Positions 53,053-62,774 are shown, counted from the first letter of the stretch. The stretch: DNA of 64,000 nt from Candidatus Bathyarchaeota archaeon (GCA_026014735.1 JAOZHT010000001.1:62001-126000), one strand, 5' to 3'. A program made the numbers and translations. Notes: a model not told the origin generated them from the letters alone.

Positions 53053-53332
53053 ACCCGACCTCTACGTCATCGCCCGCATAATCAAGGCGCTTAAAGAAAA
53101 AAACAAAATGAACAAAACCGCGCTCGCCACCTCCACAGGATTAGCGTACGATAATTTGGTGAAGTATCTGGCATGGATGTCTGAGAAGGGCTTTGTCGCC
53201 GTCACCGATGAGGGGTTGGTATGCTTAACTGCGGAGGGTTCAAGGGCATACGATGATTTGGTGCAGTGGATAATTAAGTATGTGGGGAAACTCAAGTTTC
53301 CTAGGGCAAAATTCCTCAAGCTCCAGACCTGA
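53027..53332 (+). CDS. Archaeal winged-helix DNA-binding protein
   Basis: 101 residues from TTG within the preceding gene. Single winged helix: ARIIKALKEK then MNKTALATSTGLAYDNLVKYLAWMSEKGFVAV and wing LVCLTAEGSRAYDDL. Resembles the small archaeal regulators of the DUF4364/PhrH-type group. Close coupling with the upstream membrane protein, and the MacB pair beginning 84 bases on, make these the likely targets. Confidence 0.8.
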   Translation: MSLGEQSSKPDLYVIARIIKALKEKNKMNKTALATSTGLAYDNLVKYLAWMSEKGFVAVTDEGLVCLTAEGSRAYDDLVQWIIKYVGKLKFPRAKFLKLQT

Positions 53333-53387
53333 GTGGTGCTCATTTGGAATGAGTATACCTTTTAAGCCGCCTCAATATATTGCTATC

Positions 53388-53396
53388 AAATATATT
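53388..53396 (+). promoter_or_regulatory. TATA box of the MacB-like operon
   Basis: AAATATATT about 24 bases before the ATG at 53416, consistent with a leaderless transcript starting at the start codon. A second AT-rich copy (CAATATATTG) lies just upstream at 53373-53382. Confidence 0.5.
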
Positions 53397-53415
53397 CACA
53401 TAAGTGGGAAAAAAA

Positions 53416-54099
53416 ATGGTAGCAATAGTTGAAGCTATAGATTTAAAAAAAACCTATATGCTTGGAAAAGTGCCGGTTGAAGCACTCAGAGGCATAAACC
53501 TCCACGTCGCCGCCGGCGAATTCGTATCGATCCTTGGACCATCCGGAAGCGGCAAGTCCACCATGCTCAACCTCATCGGAGCACTCGACAAGCCAACATC
53601 AGGCAGGCTCCTAATCGACGGCTTAGACGTCGCAATGCTCAACGATAACCAACTCTCCGAGCTGCGACTCAAAATAGGCTTTGTTTTCCAGTTCTTCAAT
53701 CTCATCCCCAGGTTAAGCGCCCGCGACAACGTAGAGTTAGCCCTATCCATCGCTAACGTACGCAAACGAAAAAGACGCAGACGCGCAACCGAGCTTCTTG
53801 AAACAGTGGGCCTCAAAGACAGGATGAAGCATAAACCCACTGAATTAAGCGGTGGACAACAACAACGAGTCGCAATCGCAAGGGCGCTAGCTAACGACCC
53901 CAAGTTCCTGCTGCTTGATGAACCCACAGGAAACGTTGACTCAAAAACAGCAAAGGAGATTCTGGATTTAATCCACCTGCTAAACAAAGAAAAAGGAGTC
54001 AGCATAATCATGGTTACCCACGACGAAAAACTAGCCCATGAAGCCACAAGAACCATCCGGATGGTTGACGGTCAAATATCCGAGCAAGTGGTGAATTAA
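53416..54099 (+). CDS. MacB/LolD-type ABC ATPase
   Basis: About 227 residues from ATG 53416 (a GTG at 53404 is the other option). Walker A GPSGSGKS, Q-loop VFQFFNLIPRLSA, signature LSGGQQQRVAIARAL, Walker B FLLLDEPTGNVD, switch histidine MVTHDEKLA: the LolD/MacB/FtsE group. Works with the FtsX-like permease that starts one base after its stop. These transporters use ATP to pull or push on extracytoplasmic substrates rather than pump through a channel. Confidence 0.94.
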   Translation: MVAIVEAIDLKKTYMLGKVPVEALRGINLHVAAGEFVSILGPSGSGKSTMLNLIGALDKPTSGRLLIDGLDVAMLNDNQLSELRLKIGFVFQFFNLIPRLSARDNVELALSIANVRKRKRRRRATELLETVGLKDRMKHKPTELSGGQQQRVAIARALANDPKFLLLDEPTGNVDSKTAKEILDLIHLLNKEKGVSIIMVTHDEKLAHEATRTIRMVDGQISEQVVN

Positions 54100-54100
54100 G

Positions 54101-55402
54101 ATGCGGTCCAGCGATATCTTCGGTTACTCTTTCAATGCCATTCGGCTCCGCAAACTCAGAGCTGCTTTAACGACGCTGGGCGTTGTCATCGGCATCGCCG
54201 CCATCGTGGCGCTGCTATCCATCACCCAGGGGCTGGAGGCGTCACTGACAAGCCAGCTAAACGAGGGCTTAGCCGCAGACACCCTTGTCGTCACTGCCGG
54301 CGGCGGCTTTGCTGATTTCTCAAACCAGGGATCCACCAGCGGCGGCGGCTTTTCTGGCTTATCAAATGATGATTCGGGGTTTGCACTCTACCTCAACGAC
54401 ACCGAAATAATCAGTGACCTCTCCCCCGATATTGTAGCGACAGCAGGCGTCATCAGCCACAGCGGATACGTGCAAACCGCAGACCTTGATGAATCCGTAA
54501 CCATCTACGGCGTTGACTTCGCAACCTACGAGGAAATCTACAGCAACACCTTCGTAGCTCAAGACGGCAGCATACCCTCCAACCCCGACTTAGACGAGGC
54601 CATCGTGGGCGCTAGGGTTGTTGACCCCGGCGACAACAGCACCCTCTACTTCGGCGTCGGCGACCACATCAACCTCACATGGACCAACTCGTCAGCTTAC
54701 CCGCTTACCAACCAAACCACCACGATGGTTGTTTCAGGCGTGCTAGAAGAAGTCGGCGGCTTGACCCTATCGGGTCCATCGGACAGCGGCGTGTATATTC
54801 CCTTAGAGAAAGCCGAGGACTTTTTAGGCTCCGCCAAATGCAGCATGATAGTATTGAAGCTCACAGACAGCAGCGACGCCACGATAGATTCGGTAACTGA
54901 AGCGATTAAGGACCACTATGGCTCTAACGTCTCGGTTTTATCTTCCACCTCGATGCTCAGCATGATTAACACAATCTTTAGCACCATACAACTGTTCCTC
55001 TTAGGCATCGCAGGCATCTCGCTGCTAGTCGCCGGCGTAGGCATAATGAACATCATGATTGTCTCCATGATTGAACGCACACGCGAAATCGGCACGCTCA
55101 AAGCGTTAGGCATGAAAAGCCGCACGGTGCTCTCGATTTTCCTGGGCGAATCAGCCATCATAGGCGTCATCGGCGCCGTTATCGGGATAATCGCTGGTTA
55201 CGGCTTAGCAGTGGCTGTTGCACAAATCTTGGGCTCAGGGCTACTGGGCGGAGGCGGCGGATTAACCATCACTCCCACGTTGACTCCGCTAGTGCTTTTG
55301 GGCGCCTTCGGCTTCGGTATAGGCGTCAGCGTTATCTTTGCCCTGTACCCCGCATGGAAGGCATCAAAGCTCAAGCCCGTAGAGGCGTTGAGGTACGAAT
55401 AA
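54101..55402 (+). CDS. MacB/FtsX-type ABC permease
   Basis: 433 residues. One N-terminal membrane helix (LRAALTTLGVVIGIAAIVAL), a large outside domain (about 50-280) and three C-terminal helices with the family sequence MIVSMIERTREIGTLKALG and AWKASKLKPVEALRYE at the end. The outside domain has a glycine/serine-rich loop near the start (GGGFADFSNQG, SGGGFSGLSNDD). Pairs with the preceding ATPase; substrate unknown, possibly linked to the surface protein encoded next. Confidence 0.94.
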   Translation: MRSSDIFGYSFNAIRLRKLRAALTTLGVVIGIAAIVALLSITQGLEASLTSQLNEGLAADTLVVTAGGGFADFSNQGSTSGGGFSGLSNDDSGFALYLNDTEIISDLSPDIVATAGVISHSGYVQTADLDESVTIYGVDFATYEEIYSNTFVAQDGSIPSNPDLDEAIVGARVVDPGDNSTLYFGVGDHINLTWTNSSAYPLTNQTTTMVVSGVLEEVGGLTLSGPSDSGVYIPLEKAEDFLGSAKCSMIVLKLTDSSDATIDSVTEAIKDHYGSNVSVLSSTSMLSMINTIFSTIQLFLLGIAGISLLVAGVGIMNIMIVSMIERTREIGTLKALGMKSRTVLSIFLGESAIIGVIGAVIGIIAGYGLAVAVAQILGSGLLGGGGGLTITPTLTPLVLLGAFGFGIGVSVIFALYPAWKASKLKPVEALRYE

Positions 55403-55413
55403 AGGTGAATAAA

Positions 55414-56235
55414 ATGAACGGAAAACAAATGTATAAAAAAACTCGTAGCTTCGCAGCTTTAGCGGTGCTCTGCGCCATGCTGGCTATGCCCCTATTGGCG
55501 GTTGCGGACGCATCCACCGTCGCCATCATAAATGTTGCTCCAACCAGCGACAGCAAAGTAATCACTGTAATCGGCAACGGCTTTGACCCAAGCGAGCAGG
55601 TTTACCTTGCCTTGGCCAACGCAACCACCGGCGTGGTCGTGTATAACTTCACCGAATCCATAACCACCAGCAGCATGGGCTTATTCACCAAAGAAGTAAC
55701 CCTGCCCACCCTGCCCTACGGCAACTACTACATAGTCGCAAAAACCTCCACCGTCACCGCCTACAAAGAATACAGCCTAGCATATGCAGCTAACCCCAAA
55801 ATCGCGGTGACACCCCCAAACAGCAACATCATCAAAGTCGCAGGCATCGGCTTTAGCCCCGCTGACATCGCGGCTTTCACTTTACTGGGGCAGTACTACA
55901 CTTCAGCCTTCAACTTCACCGACTACGCCTTCGCCGACGCCCAAGGCAACTTCACAGCAACCCTGATAATCCCAACCAGCCTCAGCGGCAACTACACCCT
56001 ACTGGCCGCAACCCGAACCGGGTTAACAGCAAACGCATCCATAACTGTGCCGGATTTAACTGGACCCAAAGGCGACACAGGCGAAGCGGGGGATCGGGGA
56101 CCAAAAGGCACAGCGGGCATAGATGCGGAGGCTGCAGACGGCACTTTAGTCTATGTGGCTATAATCATAAGTGTCATAGCCGCAGTTGTCTCTGTGGCTT
56201 CTTTACTAAGAGACCGCGAACCCGACGAGGACTAA
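55414..56235 (+). CDS. Surface protein with collagen-like stalk and C-terminal anchor
   Basis: 273 residues from ATG 55414 with AAGGTGAAT upstream; a longer reading from 55354 lies inside the permease gene. Signal peptide at about 8-32. Two related beta domains follow (about 35-130 and 132-220; cores ITVIGNGFDPSEQVYLAL and IKVAGIGFSPADIAAFTL). Residues about 225-243 are Gly-X-Y triplets (GPKGDTGEAGDRGPKGTAG), a collagen-like segment, then a membrane helix and an acidic end REPDED. Follows the MacB pair by 11 bases, so it may be its extracellular partner. Confidence 0.8.
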   Translation: MNGKQMYKKTRSFAALAVLCAMLAMPLLAVADASTVAIINVAPTSDSKVITVIGNGFDPSEQVYLALANATTGVVVYNFTESITTSSMGLFTKEVTLPTLPYGNYYIVAKTSTVTAYKEYSLAYAANPKIAVTPPNSNIIKVAGIGFSPADIAAFTLLGQYYTSAFNFTDYAFADAQGNFTATLIIPTSLSGNYTLLAATRTGLTANASITVPDLTGPKGDTGEAGDRGPKGTAGIDAEAADGTLVYVAIIISVIAAVVSVASLLRDREPDED

Positions 56236-56381
56236 ACCCGCCAAGCCGGAATCAGAATTACTCCCTTTTCTTTTTGTGGCTGCCAGACAAATGGTTTGAG
56301 GCATTTCGCCCCTGTCAATATTCAATCATTGAGCATATAAATATCCGTACTTGATATTTATTGTAGCAGTAACGGCGATTT

Positions 56382-58706
56382 ATGATTAGAAAACGACGAG
56401 GCTCCTACTTGAATAAAGCAAAAAACATGTTTCTTTCTGATGGCTGCAAGGAATCAGGAATCGACATGCGCGTGCTCCTCGAAGCTGCCCTGGCGGGTAT
56501 CGAAGGCTCCTTTTTTGTTCTCGATACAAACTACCGATACGTGTTTTTTAACATCTTCCATAAAGCGCGAATGAAGGGTCTCTACGGCATCGACATTGCG
56601 CGTGGACTAAATATTCTCGAATGCATACCCAATGCCGTTGACAGAGCAAAACTCAAGGCCAACGTCGATGAAGCATTGACTGGAAAATCCGTTGAGGAAC
56701 AGACAAAAATCAGCGGCGACAAACAAAAACCAACATGGGTTTTAGCCCGCCATGCCCCCGTAAAAGCTGCCAACCGAAAAATAGTGGGGGTCTCCGTTTT
56801 CACTGTGGATTTAAGCAAAGAATTGAAGATGCAGGCTGCTTTGCGTGTGAGTGAAGAAAAATATCGCCAGATCGTCAACGCCGCACACGAGGGCATCTTG
56901 ATACTGGATACGCAGGGCAAAGTCACATTCGTTAACAAGATCTTGGCAGATTGGGTCGGCTATAAAGTCGAAGAGCTGATGGGCAAAAGCGCATTCAAAT
57001 TTGCTCCAAAAAAAGAGCTCCAGCAAGCCTACAGTCACTGGGAAAAACGCAAGTCGGGGGCACCCGAAAGCTATGATTTCAAAGTCCAAGCAAAGGACGG
57101 ATCGGATGTCTGGCTGATAATAAGCGGTGCACCACTCAAAGATGGCTATGGTTACTTTGCGGGTACTCTGGCGATGTTTTCCAACATTACTGCTCGCAAG
57201 AAAACCGAAATTGCCTGCAAAGAGGCTGAAGAGCGATTTAGAGCTTTGGTTGAGAGTACGAGTGATGTTATTTGGCAGGTGGATGAGGATGGAGTCTACA
57301 CCTATGTTAGCCCAAAAATCAAGGACGTTTTAGGATATGACCCAACTGAAGTGGTGGGTAAGACTCCGTTTGATTTGCTTGCTCAAGAGGACTGTGAAAA
57401 AATTCTCAGTCAATATGTAGATATCGCAAACAGGAAGGAGCCCTTCTATAATCTTGAGAACTGGAATGTAGCTAAGGACGGGTCACTTGTGCTTCTTGAG
57501 ACCAGCGGCGTCCCCATTATAGATGAGAAGGGACAGTTGAGGGGCTACAGGGGGATCGATAGGGACATCACTGACCGCAAAAAAGCTCAGGACACCCTAG
57601 GAAAATCTGAGGAAAAATTCGCAAAGGCCTTCAATAACAGCCCCATAGCTATAACTATAACCCGGCTAGAAGATGGAGCAGTTTTAGATATTAACGAATC
57701 TACCTATAGCTTGTTTGGTTTCAGCCGAGAAGAAGCGATTGGAAAAAGCAGCACAGATTTAGGTATATGGGGAAACGCTGATCAACGCGTCAATTTCACA
57801 AGGACTCTTCTATCCGACGGATACCTTCGTAACCATGAATATGAGATGTACCGAAAAGGCGGAGACAAAGTAGTTGTGAATGTATCCGCTGAACTTATAG
57901 AGATCAACGGGGAAGACTGCATTTTATCCTCGTTTATCGACGTTACCGAACGCAAGCGAATGGAAGCGCAGATAGAAGAGTATAACAAACGTTTGGAAGC
58001 GCTTGTTGCACAGCGCACGGCGCAGCTAAGGGAAGCCGAGCGGTTAGCCGCTATCGGCCAGACAGCCGGTATGGTTGGGCATGACCTGCGCAACCCCCTG
58101 CAGACAATCGTTGGAGAACTGTATCTTGCCAAGATTGAGATATCCGACATAGATGACAGCGACCCAGGGAAAGCAAAAATGCTCGAGAGCCTGCAAAACC
58201 TCTCTGACCAAGTCAGTTATATGGATAAGATCGTTTCTGATTTGCAGACTTTTGTTAAGCCGGTTACGGTTCAGAAGCAAATGCTTGATTTAAAGCAACT
58301 AATCAGCGGGGTCTTAACGCAGGTGGATGTTCCAAGGAACGTTGAGTGCACCTTAGATGTTAAGGCTTTAAGCGCTTATGCTGACCCTCAACTGCTAAAG
58401 AGGGTGCTGATTAACTTGGTGACTAATGCCGTACAAGCGATGCCTAATGGCGGGAGATTAACCGTAGCGAGTACATACATTGACGGTCAAAAATCCGTGG
58501 AGGTAGTGGTTAGTGATACTGGAACTGGAATTTCTGATGAGATAAAACCGAAACTCTTTATGCCGCTCTTCACCACCAAAGCCAAGGGACAAGGCTTCGG
58601 GTTAGCTGTCTGCAAGCGGGTTATAGAGGCGCAGGGAGGCAATATCCGCTTTGAAAGCACAGAAGGGCAGGGAACCACATTTTTTGTTACTCTCCCAACC
58701 AACTAA
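56382..58706 (+). CDS. Soluble multi-PAS sensor histidine kinase
   Basis: 774 residues; ATG. Four PAS domains at about 25-145, 150-275, 285-405 and 410-530, each with the FVNK/YVSP/DINE-like core and PAC ends (ITARKKTE, DRDITDRKKAQ, DVTERKRME). A HisKA helix carries the phosphorylatable histidine at about 567 (GMVGHDLRNPLQ). The ATPase domain shows LINLVTNAVQAMPNGG (N box), VSDTGTGIS (G1) and GQGFGLAVCKRVIEAQGG (G2). No membrane segment, so it senses an internal signal such as redox or a ligand. No response regulator is encoded nearby. Confidence 0.94.
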   Translation: MIRKRRGSYLNKAKNMFLSDGCKESGIDMRVLLEAALAGIEGSFFVLDTNYRYVFFNIFHKARMKGLYGIDIARGLNILECIPNAVDRAKLKANVDEALTGKSVEEQTKISGDKQKPTWVLARHAPVKAANRKIVGVSVFTVDLSKELKMQAALRVSEEKYRQIVNAAHEGILILDTQGKVTFVNKILADWVGYKVEELMGKSAFKFAPKKELQQAYSHWEKRKSGAPESYDFKVQAKDGSDVWLIISGAPLKDGYGYFAGTLAMFSNITARKKTEIACKEAEERFRALVESTSDVIWQVDEDGVYTYVSPKIKDVLGYDPTEVVGKTPFDLLAQEDCEKILSQYVDIANRKEPFYNLENWNVAKDGSLVLLETSGVPIIDEKGQLRGYRGIDRDITDRKKAQDTLGKSEEKFAKAFNNSPIAITITRLEDGAVLDINESTYSLFGFSREEAIGKSSTDLGIWGNADQRVNFTRTLLSDGYLRNHEYEMYRKGGDKVVVNVSAELIEINGEDCILSSFIDVTERKRMEAQIEEYNKRLEALVAQRTAQLREAERLAAIGQTAGMVGHDLRNPLQTIVGELYLAKIEISDIDDSDPGKAKMLESLQNLSDQVSYMDKIVSDLQTFVKPVTVQKQMLDLKQLISGVLTQVDVPRNVECTLDVKALSAYADPQLLKRVLINLVTNAVQAMPNGGRLTVASTYIDGQKSVEVVVSDTGTGISDEIKPKLFMPLFTTKAKGQGFGLAVCKRVIEAQGGNIRFESTEGQGTTFFVTLPTN

Positions 58707-58864
58707 CCGTTGGATAAAAAAGGCGGCCCCGCAAAACGCCATCACAGCCTTTTCCACAGGAGTCATGTATAGAGCAGGCTTCCTCTGTCTCCGCCAGAGG
58801 TCTCAAACGTAGCTCACTTAGAGTCAACGAAAAGAAAAGATTGACTTAGGGTTTTTGGTTATGG

Positions 58865-59221
58865 TTAGGCTTGTTTTTGGGTTTGTTTGGTTTTAGTGGG
58901 CTGGTAAATCATTAGGCCTTCGTCTTCTTCCTGCATCGAGAGCTGATATTTTTGTGCTATCGATGATACTTGTCGTTTGCGCACGTTGGTGAGGAATGAT
59001 TTGATTAGGATGGTGTAGCCGTCGGCATGTTGGACGTTGTTTTTTATTTCGATTTGCTGCTTGTCTGCTTGGGAGAGGTCCATGCATGCGTCCTGTATCT
59101 CGTTTATGCAACTGAGTGCCTGAGTTCGCTTCATATCGGTCATCAACCTATCTTTATGTTGAATGCGGGATAAAAGGGTTTGCAATTCATGCCTTTGAGT
59201 GCTTGTTTTGATTTTTAGCAT
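58865..59221 (-). CDS. 118-residue hypothetical protein
   Basis: ATG with ATTTTATCC about 25 bases upstream on this strand, compatible with a leaderless transcript. Mostly helical and charged, glutamine-rich at the end (KTKQTQKQA), with a middle stretch ILIKSFLTNVRKRQVSSIAQ. No membrane segment, no recognised family. A second reading frame inside it (58893-59111) is its shadow. Confidence 0.55.
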   Translation of the reverse strand: MLKIKTSTQRHELQTLLSRIQHKDRLMTDMKRTQALSCINEIQDACMDLSQADKQQIEIKNNVQHADGYTILIKSFLTNVRKRQVSSIAQKYQLSMQEEDEGLMIYQPTKTKQTQKQA

Positions 59222-59963
59222 GCATTTAGCGGATAAAATTGTCTTAATTATCGAGTATGATGTCTTGAATATTAACAGCCTTCGGCTAACTCGCCATATT
59301 TGTTACAGCAGCAGTGAACCCACAACGTCTTTTATTGTTTAGAAAAATTCTAATCCTGTGTGGAAAAGCGTTCTGGTGCCCGACAAGTTAGGCGGGTCCG
59401 GCTGCTGAAGCCGAATTGGCATATGGGTCGAATATTTTTGTGCCGCTCGACCTCAGCACATGGCTGAATCCGCTTAACACTCTTTTTGTGGAAGCTTCTG
59501 TTGTTGCCTAACTACAGTCACATGATTATTTATGCTTCAATACATACATTATATGATAACGGAAAGGGTTGGCTTAAAAGCAGGTAATTGTTTCCCCTCT
59601 CTCTTCCTGAATTTTACCTGCTTTTAAGTTAACTTTCCCCTCTCTCAACCTTCTAATTTCATTGGTCAGAACCAATTAAAACTTATTTGCGGGTTAACGT
59701 TAATTCGCTTTTTCTTATTTGATGGGGCCACATTTGATTTGGTGGGTGGTTTGGCGCTTTTTGGTATGTTTATGGTTGACTGCAGGTTTTTTTATTTATT
59801 TGCTTTTTGCCCTATGTCTTTTTGGCATTTATGTGCTTAAAGGATTCATGTTAGCAAGCAAGCGTTCCCTTATTTTAGCTATTTTTCAGTACTCACTCCA
59901 TGTGAGTGAAGCTTAAAGCTAATTCTGATATCTAAATGGCTATACATTAGGAGAAAAAACCAA
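59222..59963. other. 742-base region with no convincing gene
   Basis: Contains the hairpin and repeats at 59573-59646, a short GC hairpin CGGCT/AGCCG near 59400, and a hydrophobic 64-residue frame (ATG 59722 to 59916) lacking a ribosome site, which I do not accept. Otherwise AT-rich and stop-rich. The last 30 bases carry the TAGGAG ribosome site of the next gene. Confidence 0.5.
59573..59646. repeat. 15-base inverted repeat with paired pyrimidine tracts
   Basis: CTTAAAAGCAGGTAA (59573-59587) is exactly complementary to TTACCTGCTTTTAAG (59614-59628). The tract TTTCCCCTCTCTC lies once in the 26-base loop (59591-59603) and again just after the right arm (59634-59646). The TACATTATATGATAA box at 59546-59560 could start a small RNA here, and the pyrimidine tracts could end it. 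Confidence 0.65.
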
Positions 59964-62774
59964 ATGAAAATGCTAAAAACCAGATATACAAGAATAATGG
60001 CTATATCAATTGCAATACTACTAATGATATCTGCCGGAGCAACAACACTACTGCCAAGCGCCAGCGCACACACCCCTCCATATGAAATCAGCACTTACGC
60101 CGCAGTATCCGCCCAGCCTCCAATTATCGGGGTTGGACAGTCAGCCCTAGTCTATGCTTACCTTCGAATGAACCCACTATCCGGTTCAACGATGTTTAAC
60201 ACCTTTAGAAACCACAACTACACCATCACCATCACAGATCCAAACGGCAAAGCAGAAGTCTACCACTGGGATACAGTGGAGGATACAACCGGTGTTCAGT
60301 TCTTCCGCTTCACACCTACAGTTGTTGGTCAATATAACATCAGCTTCCTGTTTGGTGGAAACGTGCTTAACTCAACCTGGTTTGACACAACCACTGCATC
60401 TGCTGTTGGAGACAAATGGCTTCCAAGCACTGCTAACTGTACATTGATTGTTCAAGAAGACCCCGTGAAAGAGTTCCCTGCTAGCTATGCTTTGCCTGTT
60501 GAGTACTGGACGCGTCCAATTTATGGCGAAAACAACTACTGGTTTACCATCTCGTCTGACTGGTTAGGAATAGGTTCAGTGTGCCTCTCTGATGTGAGCT
60601 ATGGCACAATAAGCACTGTTCCAATGAGTCAATCGGGGATTCAGAGGTATCCAGGTGACGCAGTCGGTTCTTTGACTAGCCACGTTATGTGGACTAAGCC
60701 GCTTCAGGAAGGCGGTGTTGTTGGAGGCGACAGATTTGAGACCGCTGGCGACACTTACTTTGAGGGTTCTGCATACAACAACCGATACACCAATCCCATC
60801 ATCATGTACGGACGCTTATTCTACAGAGAACCAGTTTCCTTTACGGGCGTAAGCAGCGGAGACAGTGTCTGCGTTGATTTACGGACTGGTGAGGAAATTT
60901 GGAGACGCAGCGACCTTCCAGCTATTGCCTGTGGCTATACCTTTGATGTTCAGTCACCTAACCAGCACGGCGTTTACCCTGCGTGGCTTTGCACAAGCGC
61001 AAGCAACTTTGGTAACGTCTATGACATGTGGACCGGCAAGAACCTCTTTAACGTGTCAGGTTCACCGTCGGGCTTTTCAGTGCTTGGTCCTCAGGGTGAA
61101 TTGCTAAAATACAACGTCTTTAGCAACGGCACAACTGGCTACTTCCTTTCGCTATGGAACTCTTCCAAACTCTTCCGAGGCGCAGGCTACACTGGCACAG
61201 GAAACACCATTACCATTGACACTTCCACTGGCGGTTCCAGAACAACATATGCCTTGGTCAACACAACCACCTACGTTAACAACGTCAAGACAGTTACAAG
61301 CGAGAACGTTTCAACTACTGTATTGGGTTCAACCACAGTCAACGCAACCATGAGCATACGCTACGAGTACCTAGATGCTAACACCCAGAACGTATCCTTA
61401 TCCTGGTGTAGAGCGGCACCTACGGTTTTGGCAGTGAAGTACGCGGATTACATGCTTTGCAGAAACGGATCCTACTCAAGCAACTCTGGTGTGACACAGA
61501 ACACTTCAGGCACAGTCTATGTGACAAGCGCAAACTGGACGTACTACAAGATTAACTTGAATTCGTCTAAGGGCGCAATCGGCAGTATTCTTTGGACCAG
61601 TCCAACCATCACGCACAAGAACGATGAATCCTACACTTTCGGTGGCTTTGATCCAGTCGCTGAGGTTGTAACTGAAGTTAGCAGAGAGACACAGAACATT
61701 AAGGGCTACAGCACTAAAGATTCTGATAAGGGCAAGCTGCTTTGGGAAACCAACAAGGTTAACACTTTAAACCAGCAGGATATTACGCCGCTTGACTACT
61801 TTGGCAACCCCTACTTCCCGTATTACTCTACTCAGACGGCCTACGGTAACATTTATGGTCTTGCTTATGGCGGTGTTATGTACTGCTATAACTTGACTAC
61901 GGGTGTTAGAACGTGGACTTATGGTAACGGTAACACAGCGGGTAACACTACTGACACGGGCACTTCGGTTCCAGGCTACTTCCCATCCTACATACAGGCT
62001 GTTGGTAACGGCGTTATCTATGCGGTTGCGACACAGCACACTATCATTACACCAATCAGCAAAGGACAAATGTCATATGCGGTCAATGCGACTTCGGGCG
62101 AGTTGATCTGGGAAATCTCAGATTACACTGGTTCATTTAACACCTTTAGCTATGCTATGGCTGACGGCTACTGCAACTGGCTTAACGGCTATGACAACAA
62201 CATCTACACTGTCGGGCGCGGTCCAACTACGCTGTCGGTTTCTGCTCCAAACCTTGCTGCTGCCTCAGACCAGCCAATAGTTATCACTGGCTCGGTTCTA
62301 GACATCAGCGCGGGTTCAAAGCAGGATGAGCAGGCAGCGCGGTTCCCCAATGGTATTCCATGCGCTTCCGATGCAGCTATGAGTGATTGGATGGGCTATG
62401 TCTATCAGCAGAAGCCTTTGCCTTCTACCTTTGAGGGTGTCACAGTTGACATCAGCGTGGTGGATGCAAACGGTAACTATCGCAGTATTGGCGAGGCGTT
62501 GACTGATGCGAAGGGTAACTATAACTTGGTTTGGGCGCCGGATATTCCTGGCACTTATCAGGTTATTGCGACTTTTGCCGGTACTAATGGGTATTGGCCT
62601 TCGTCTTCGACGACTGCCTTCTCTGTGATGGAGGCTGCTCCTGCAGTTACTGCATCGCCGACTCCGGCACCTTCGATTTCGGATCAGTATTTTGTTCCGG
62701 CGATCGCTGGTTTGTTTGCCTTTGTGGCAATCATCGGCGTCGTTATCATCCTGGTGCTACGCAAACGACCATAA
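59964..62774 (+). CDS. Large exported PQQ-like beta-propeller protein with C-terminal anchor
   Basis: 936 residues, ATG 59964 with TAGGAG about 10 bases upstream. Signal peptide at about 10-34 ending PSASA. A first Ig-like domain (about 40-150) precedes a long region with Trp- and Gly-rich PQQ-propeller features (CVDLRTGEEIWRR, AVNATSGELIWEISDYTG, YCYNLTTGVRTWTYG). A second Ig-like domain occupies about 825-900 (FEGVTVDISVVDANGNYRS). A short Pro/Thr linker and a membrane helix (FVPAIAGLFAFVAIIGVVII) close the protein. Asn-x-Ser/Thr sites are abundant, consistent with a glycosylated surface protein; an S-layer or abundant envelope protein is possible. Confidence 0.85.
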   Translation: MKMLKTRYTRIMAISIAILLMISAGATTLLPSASAHTPPYEISTYAAVSAQPPIIGVGQSALVYAYLRMNPLSGSTMFNTFRNHNYTITITDPNGKAEVYHWDTVEDTTGVQFFRFTPTVVGQYNISFLFGGNVLNSTWFDTTTASAVGDKWLPSTANCTLIVQEDPVKEFPASYALPVEYWTRPIYGENNYWFTISSDWLGIGSVCLSDVSYGTISTVPMSQSGIQRYPGDAVGSLTSHVMWTKPLQEGGVVGGDRFETAGDTYFEGSAYNNRYTNPIIMYGRLFYREPVSFTGVSSGDSVCVDLRTGEEIWRRSDLPAIACGYTFDVQSPNQHGVYPAWLCTSASNFGNVYDMWTGKNLFNVSGSPSGFSVLGPQGELLKYNVFSNGTTGYFLSLWNSSKLFRGAGYTGTGNTITIDTSTGGSRTTYALVNTTTYVNNVKTVTSENVSTTVLGSTTVNATMSIRYEYLDANTQNVSLSWCRAAPTVLAVKYADYMLCRNGSYSSNSGVTQNTSGTVYVTSANWTYYKINLNSSKGAIGSILWTSPTITHKNDESYTFGGFDPVAEVVTEVSRETQNIKGYSTKDSDKGKLLWETNKVNTLNQQDITPLDYFGNPYFPYYSTQTAYGNIYGLAYGGVMYCYNLTTGVRTWTYGNGNTAGNTTDTGTSVPGYFPSYIQAVGNGVIYAVATQHTIITPISKGQMSYAVNATSGELIWEISDYTGSFNTFSYAMADGYCNWLNGYDNNIYTVGRGPTTLSVSAPNLAAASDQPIVITGSVLDISAGSKQDEQAARFPNGIPCASDAAMSDWMGYVYQQKPLPSTFEGVTVDISVVDANGNYRSIGEALTDAKGNYNLVWAPDIPGTYQVIATFAGTNGYWPSSSTTAFSVMEAAPAVTASPTPAPSISDQYFVPAIAGLFAFVAIIGVVIILVLRKRP

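Noticed and set aside
55354-55413. Longer N-terminus for the collagen-like protein
   Set aside because: It lies within the MacB permease gene, lacks a ribosome site, and would place 20 charged residues before the signal peptide.
59722-59916. 64-residue very hydrophobic frame
   Set aside because: No ribosome site, no TATA at proper distance, T-rich region gives hydrophobic residues by chance; no conserved polar pattern.
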